Source: Actinomycetes bacterium (lineage in GTDB: Bacteria; Actinomycetota; Actinomycetes; Mycobacteriales; Pseudonocardiaceae). Taken from it: a stretch of 64,000 nt of DNA. Location: assembly GCA_021793175.1 (NCBI GenBank), contig JAJYTH010000002.1:16379-80378 (forward strand), in the 5' to 3' direction. Positions 61,020 through 64,000 of the stretch are shown here, piece after piece (within the stretch, counting starts at the first letter, position 1; the number at the start of each line of letters is the position of its first letter). The position numbers were made by a program, and so were the translations under genes. The notes under the pieces are model-generated. The model had not been told where the DNA came from. It made no database searches and was given only the letters and a program-made list of their open reading frames with translations.

Positions 61020-61705
61020 GTGCGCGCATCGGAGTCATCACCTTCCCCGGCACCCTCGACGATGTCGACGCCGCCCGTGCGGTGACGCGTTCGGGTGCCG
61101 AGGCGGTGTCGCTGTGGCACGGTGACGCCGACCTCCGGGATGTCGACGCGGTGATCGTCCCCGGCGGCTTCTCCTACGGCGACTATCTGCGGTGCGGCGC
61201 CATCGCCCGGTTCGCCCCCGTGATGACCTCGGTCATCGAGGCGGCGGGCAAGGGGATGCCGGTGCTGGGTATCTGCAACGGCTTCCAGATCCTGTGCGAG
61301 GCGGGGCTGCTTCCCGGTGCCCTGGTGCGCAACAAGAACCTGCACTTCGTGTGCCGCGACCAGTGGATTCGCGTGGAGAACAACACCACGACCTGGACCA
61401 CGCGGTACGACGAGGGCGCCGACATCCTCATCCCGCTCAAGTCGGGCGAGGGAAGCTACATGGCCGACTCCGCGACGCTCGACGAGCTGGAGGGCGAGGG
61501 GCGCGTGGTGTTCCGCTATGTGGACGGCAACCCCAACGGCTCCCGCCGGGACATCGCGGGCGTGTGCAGCGCCAACGGCCGCGTCGTCGGGCTCATGCCG
61601 CACCCCGAGCACGCCATCGACGCTCTCACCGGGCCGTCCGACGACGGACTCGGTGTGTTCTACTCCGCACTCGACGCATTGAAGCCGCTGGTCACGTCCG
61701 CCTGA
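61016..61705 (+). CDS. purQ: Phosphoribosylformylglycinamidine synthase subunit PurQ
   Basis: [69 protein letters not shown]. Confidence 0.98.
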   Translation: MSARIGVITFPGTLDDVDAARAVTRSGAEAVSLWHGDADLRDVDAVIVPGGFSYGDYLRCGAIARFAPVMTSVIEAAGKGMPVLGICNGFQILCEAGLLPGALVRNKNLHFVCRDQWIRVENNTTTWTTRYDEGADILIPLKSGEGSYMADSATLDELEGEGRVVFRYVDGNPNGSRRDIAGVCSANGRVVGLMPHPEHAIDALTGPSDDGLGVFYSALDALKPLVTSA

Positions 61706-61731
61706 CGAAAGCCTGCGGTTAGTCTGGACTC

Positions 61732-64000
61732 GTGGCAGCACCTCACGTGGACACTCCCGCCATCGACACCACCGCACACGCCGAGCGGACGCCGGATCTC
61801 TCCCAGCCGTACGCGGAGCTGGGGCTGGCCGACGACGAGTACGCGCGTATCCGCGAAATCCTCGGGCGCAGGCCCACGGACGCCGAACTCGCCATGTACT
61901 CGGTGATGTGGAGCGAGCACTGTTCGTACAAGTCGTCCAAGAAGCACCTGGCCTACTTCGGCGAGACCACCACGCCGGAGATGCGCTCCAAGATGCTCGC
62001 CGGTATCGGCGAGAACGCGGGTGTGGTGGACATCGGCGACGGCTGGGCCGTCACCTTCAAGGTCGAAAGCCATAACCACCCGTCCTATGTGGAGCCGTAC
62101 CAGGGTGCGGCGACGGGTGTCGGCGGCATCGTGCGGGACATCCTCGCGATGGGGGCGCGCCCGCTGGCGGTGGCCGACCCGTTGCGATTCGGGCCCGCCG
62201 ACGCGCCGGACACGCGCCGCGTGCTTCCCGGGGTGGTCGCCGGCATCGGCGGATACGGCAACTGCCTGGGACTGCCGAACATCGGCGGCGAGGTCGTGTT
62301 CGATTCCAGCTACGCGGGAAATCCGCTGGTCAACGCCTTGTGCGTGGGGGCGATGCGGGTCGAGGACCTGCACCTGGCGCATGCGTCCGGAACCGGGAAC
62401 AAGGTCATCCTGTTTGGCGCGCGCACGGGTCTCGACGGCATCGGCGGAGTGTCCGTGCTGGCCAGCGATTCGTTCTCGGGCGACGAGAACTCCGGTGGGC
62501 GGAAGAAGCTGCCCAGCGTGCAGGTGGGCGACCCGTTCACCGAGAAGCTCCTCATCGAGTGCTCGCTGGAGCTGTTTTCGAAGAAGCTCGTCGTGGGCAT
62601 CCAGGACCTCGGCGGTGCCGGGCTCGCGTGCGCCACGTCGGAGCTGGCCGCGGCCGGTGACGGCGGCATGCACATCGATCTCGACCGGGTTCCGCTGCGG
62701 GCCGAGGGTATGACGCCCGCCGAGATCCTGTCGAGCGAGTCGCAGGAGCGCATGTGCGCCATCGTTCGTCCCTCCGATGTGGACGAGTTCATGGAGGTGT
62801 GCCGGAAGTGGGACGTCACCGCCACCGTGATCGGTGAGGTGACCGACGGCGACCGGCTGGTCGTCGACTGGCACGGGCAGACCGTGGTCGACGTGCCGCC
62901 GCGCACCGTGGCGCACCAGGGCCCGGTCTACGACCGCCCCTACGCGCGGCCGAAGCAGCAGGACGACGTCCAGGCCGACACCTCGGACTCGCTGGCCCGC
63001 CCGTCCTCCCCGGGCGAACTGCGGGAGACGCTGCTGCGGATGATCTCGTCGCCGAACCTGGCGTCCAAGGAGTGGATCACGCAGCAGTACGACCGCTATG
63101 TGCGCGGCAACACGGTGCTGGCCCAGCCGTCGGACGCCGGCATGATCCGGATCGACGAAACCACCGGGCGTGGCGTGGCCGTGTCCACCGACTGCAACAG
63201 CCGGTACGTCTACCTCGACCCGTACGCGGGCACGCAGCTGGCGTTGGCTGAGGCGTACCGGAACGTCGCCACCAGCGGTGCGACACCGGTGGCGGTCACC
63301 AACTGCCTCAACTTCGGTTCGCCGAAGGACCCGGGGATCATGTGGCAGTTCGAGCGCGCGGTGCACGGTCTCGCCGACGGTTGCGCTCAGCTCGGTGTGC
63401 CCGTGACGGGCGGCAACGTGAGCTTCTACAACCAGACCGGTGACCAGGCGATCCTGCCGACCCCGGTGGTCGGCGTGCTCGGCGTGATCGACGACGTGAG
63501 CCGCCGCATCCCCACCGGCATCGGCGCCGAGGCGGGGGAGACCCTGTTGCTGCTCGGCGAGACGCGGGACGAGTTCGGCGGTTCGGCATGGGCGCAGGTG
63601 ATGCACGGCCACCTCGGCGGCCTGCCCCCGAAGGTCGACCTGGAGCGTGAGCGGCTGCTCGCCGAGATCCTGGTCGCGGGCTCGCGCGACGGCATGATCT
63701 CCGCCGCGCACGACGTGTCCGACGGTGGTCTGGCACAGACCCTCGTCGAGATGGCTCTGATCGGCCAGTGCGGTGCCCGGATCCTGCTCGACCCCGACGT
63801 CGACCCGTTCGTGCAGCTGTTCTCCGAGTCGGCGGGCCGCGTGGTCGTGGCGGTGCCGAGGACGGAGGAGCTGCGATTCACCGAGATGTGCTCGGCGCGG
63901 GGACTGCCGTGGCGTAAGACCGGTGTGGTGGACCCCGAATCCGGTGCGTTGGAGATCCAGGACGTCGCCACCTTCAGCCTCGACGAGCTGCGCGAGGCCT
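61732..64000 (+). CDS. purL: Phosphoribosylformylglycinamidine synthase subunit PurL (truncated by window edge)
   Basis: Manual translation: [62 protein letters not shown]; open to the window end, absent from the ORF track for that reason. Confidence 0.97.
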   Translation, partial: MAAPHVDTPAIDTTAHAERTPDLSQPYAELGLADDEYARIREILGRRPTDAELAMYSVMWSEHCSYKSSKKHLAYFGETTTPEMRSKMLAGIGENAGVVDIGDGWAVTFKVESHNHPSYVEPYQGAATGVGGIVRDILAMGARPLAVADPLRFGPADAPDTRRVLPGVVAGIGGYGNCLGLPNIGGEVVFDSSYAGNPLVNALCVGAMRVEDLHLAHASGTGNKVILFGARTGLDGIGGVSVLASDSFSGDENSGGRKKLPSVQVGDPFTEKLLIECSLELFSKKLVVGIQDLGGAGLACATSELAAAGDGGMHIDLDRVPLRAEGMTPAEILSSESQERMCAIVRPSDVDEFMEVCRKWDVTATVIGEVTDGDRLVVDWHGQTVVDVPPRTVAHQGPVYDRPYARPKQQDDVQADTSDSLARPSSPGELRETLLRMISSPNLASKEWITQQYDRYVRGNTVLAQPSDAGMIRIDETTGRGVAVSTDCNSRYVYLDPYAGTQLALAEAYRNVATSGATPVAVTNCLNFGSPKDPGIMWQFERAVHGLADGCAQLGVPVTGGNVSFYNQTGDQAILPTPVVGVLGVIDDVSRRIPTGIGAEAGETLLLLGETRDEFGGSAWAQVMHGHLGGLPPKVDLERERLLAEILVAGSRDGMISAAHDVSDGGLAQTLVEMALIGQCGARILLDPDVDPFVQLFSESAGRVVVAVPRTEELRFTEMCSARGLPWRKTGVVDPESGALEIQDVATFSLDELREA

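Overview
High-GC actinobacterial chromosome segment; the gene content and codon bias suggest Pseudonocardiaceae, possibly Saccharomonospora-like (inference only). No rRNA, tRNA, CRISPR array, transposase or prophage was recognised. From left to right: (i) a surface-polysaccharide cluster (about 1-14.8 kb) carrying what looks like a complete Wbp-type set for a UDP-2,3-diacetamido uronic acid (WbpA/D/E/B/I-like), plus glycosyltransferases, a flippase and an acyltransferase; (ii) a TrmH-like methyltransferase and a DUF574-type SAM methyltransferase; (iii) an aromatic-catabolism region (about 16.9-26.3 kb) with an aldehyde dehydrogenase, an MHS transporter, a PAS/GAF two-component system and a compact LigAB/GalB/GalC-like meta-cleavage operon that includes a muconolactone-isomerase-like protein and an alpha/beta hydrolase; (iv) a LacI regulator divergent from two sugar/nucleoside-type kinases, with a perfect 22-bp operator-like palindrome between them; (v) nagA with a DasR dre-like site, a SigE-like sigma factor, redox enzymes and class II FBP aldolase; (vi) purine genes purA, purD, purB and purS-Q-L; (vii) a small type VII secretion cargo island (EspG-like chaperone, PPE-like and WXG-like proteins, WXG100-lytic transglycosylase fusion) with no secretion ATPase in the window. 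The best leads are the non-canonical aromatic meta-cleavage operon, the T7SS cargo island, a 21-bp tandem repeat family found at two distant intergenic sites, and a membrane-protein gene with two compensating frameshifts.
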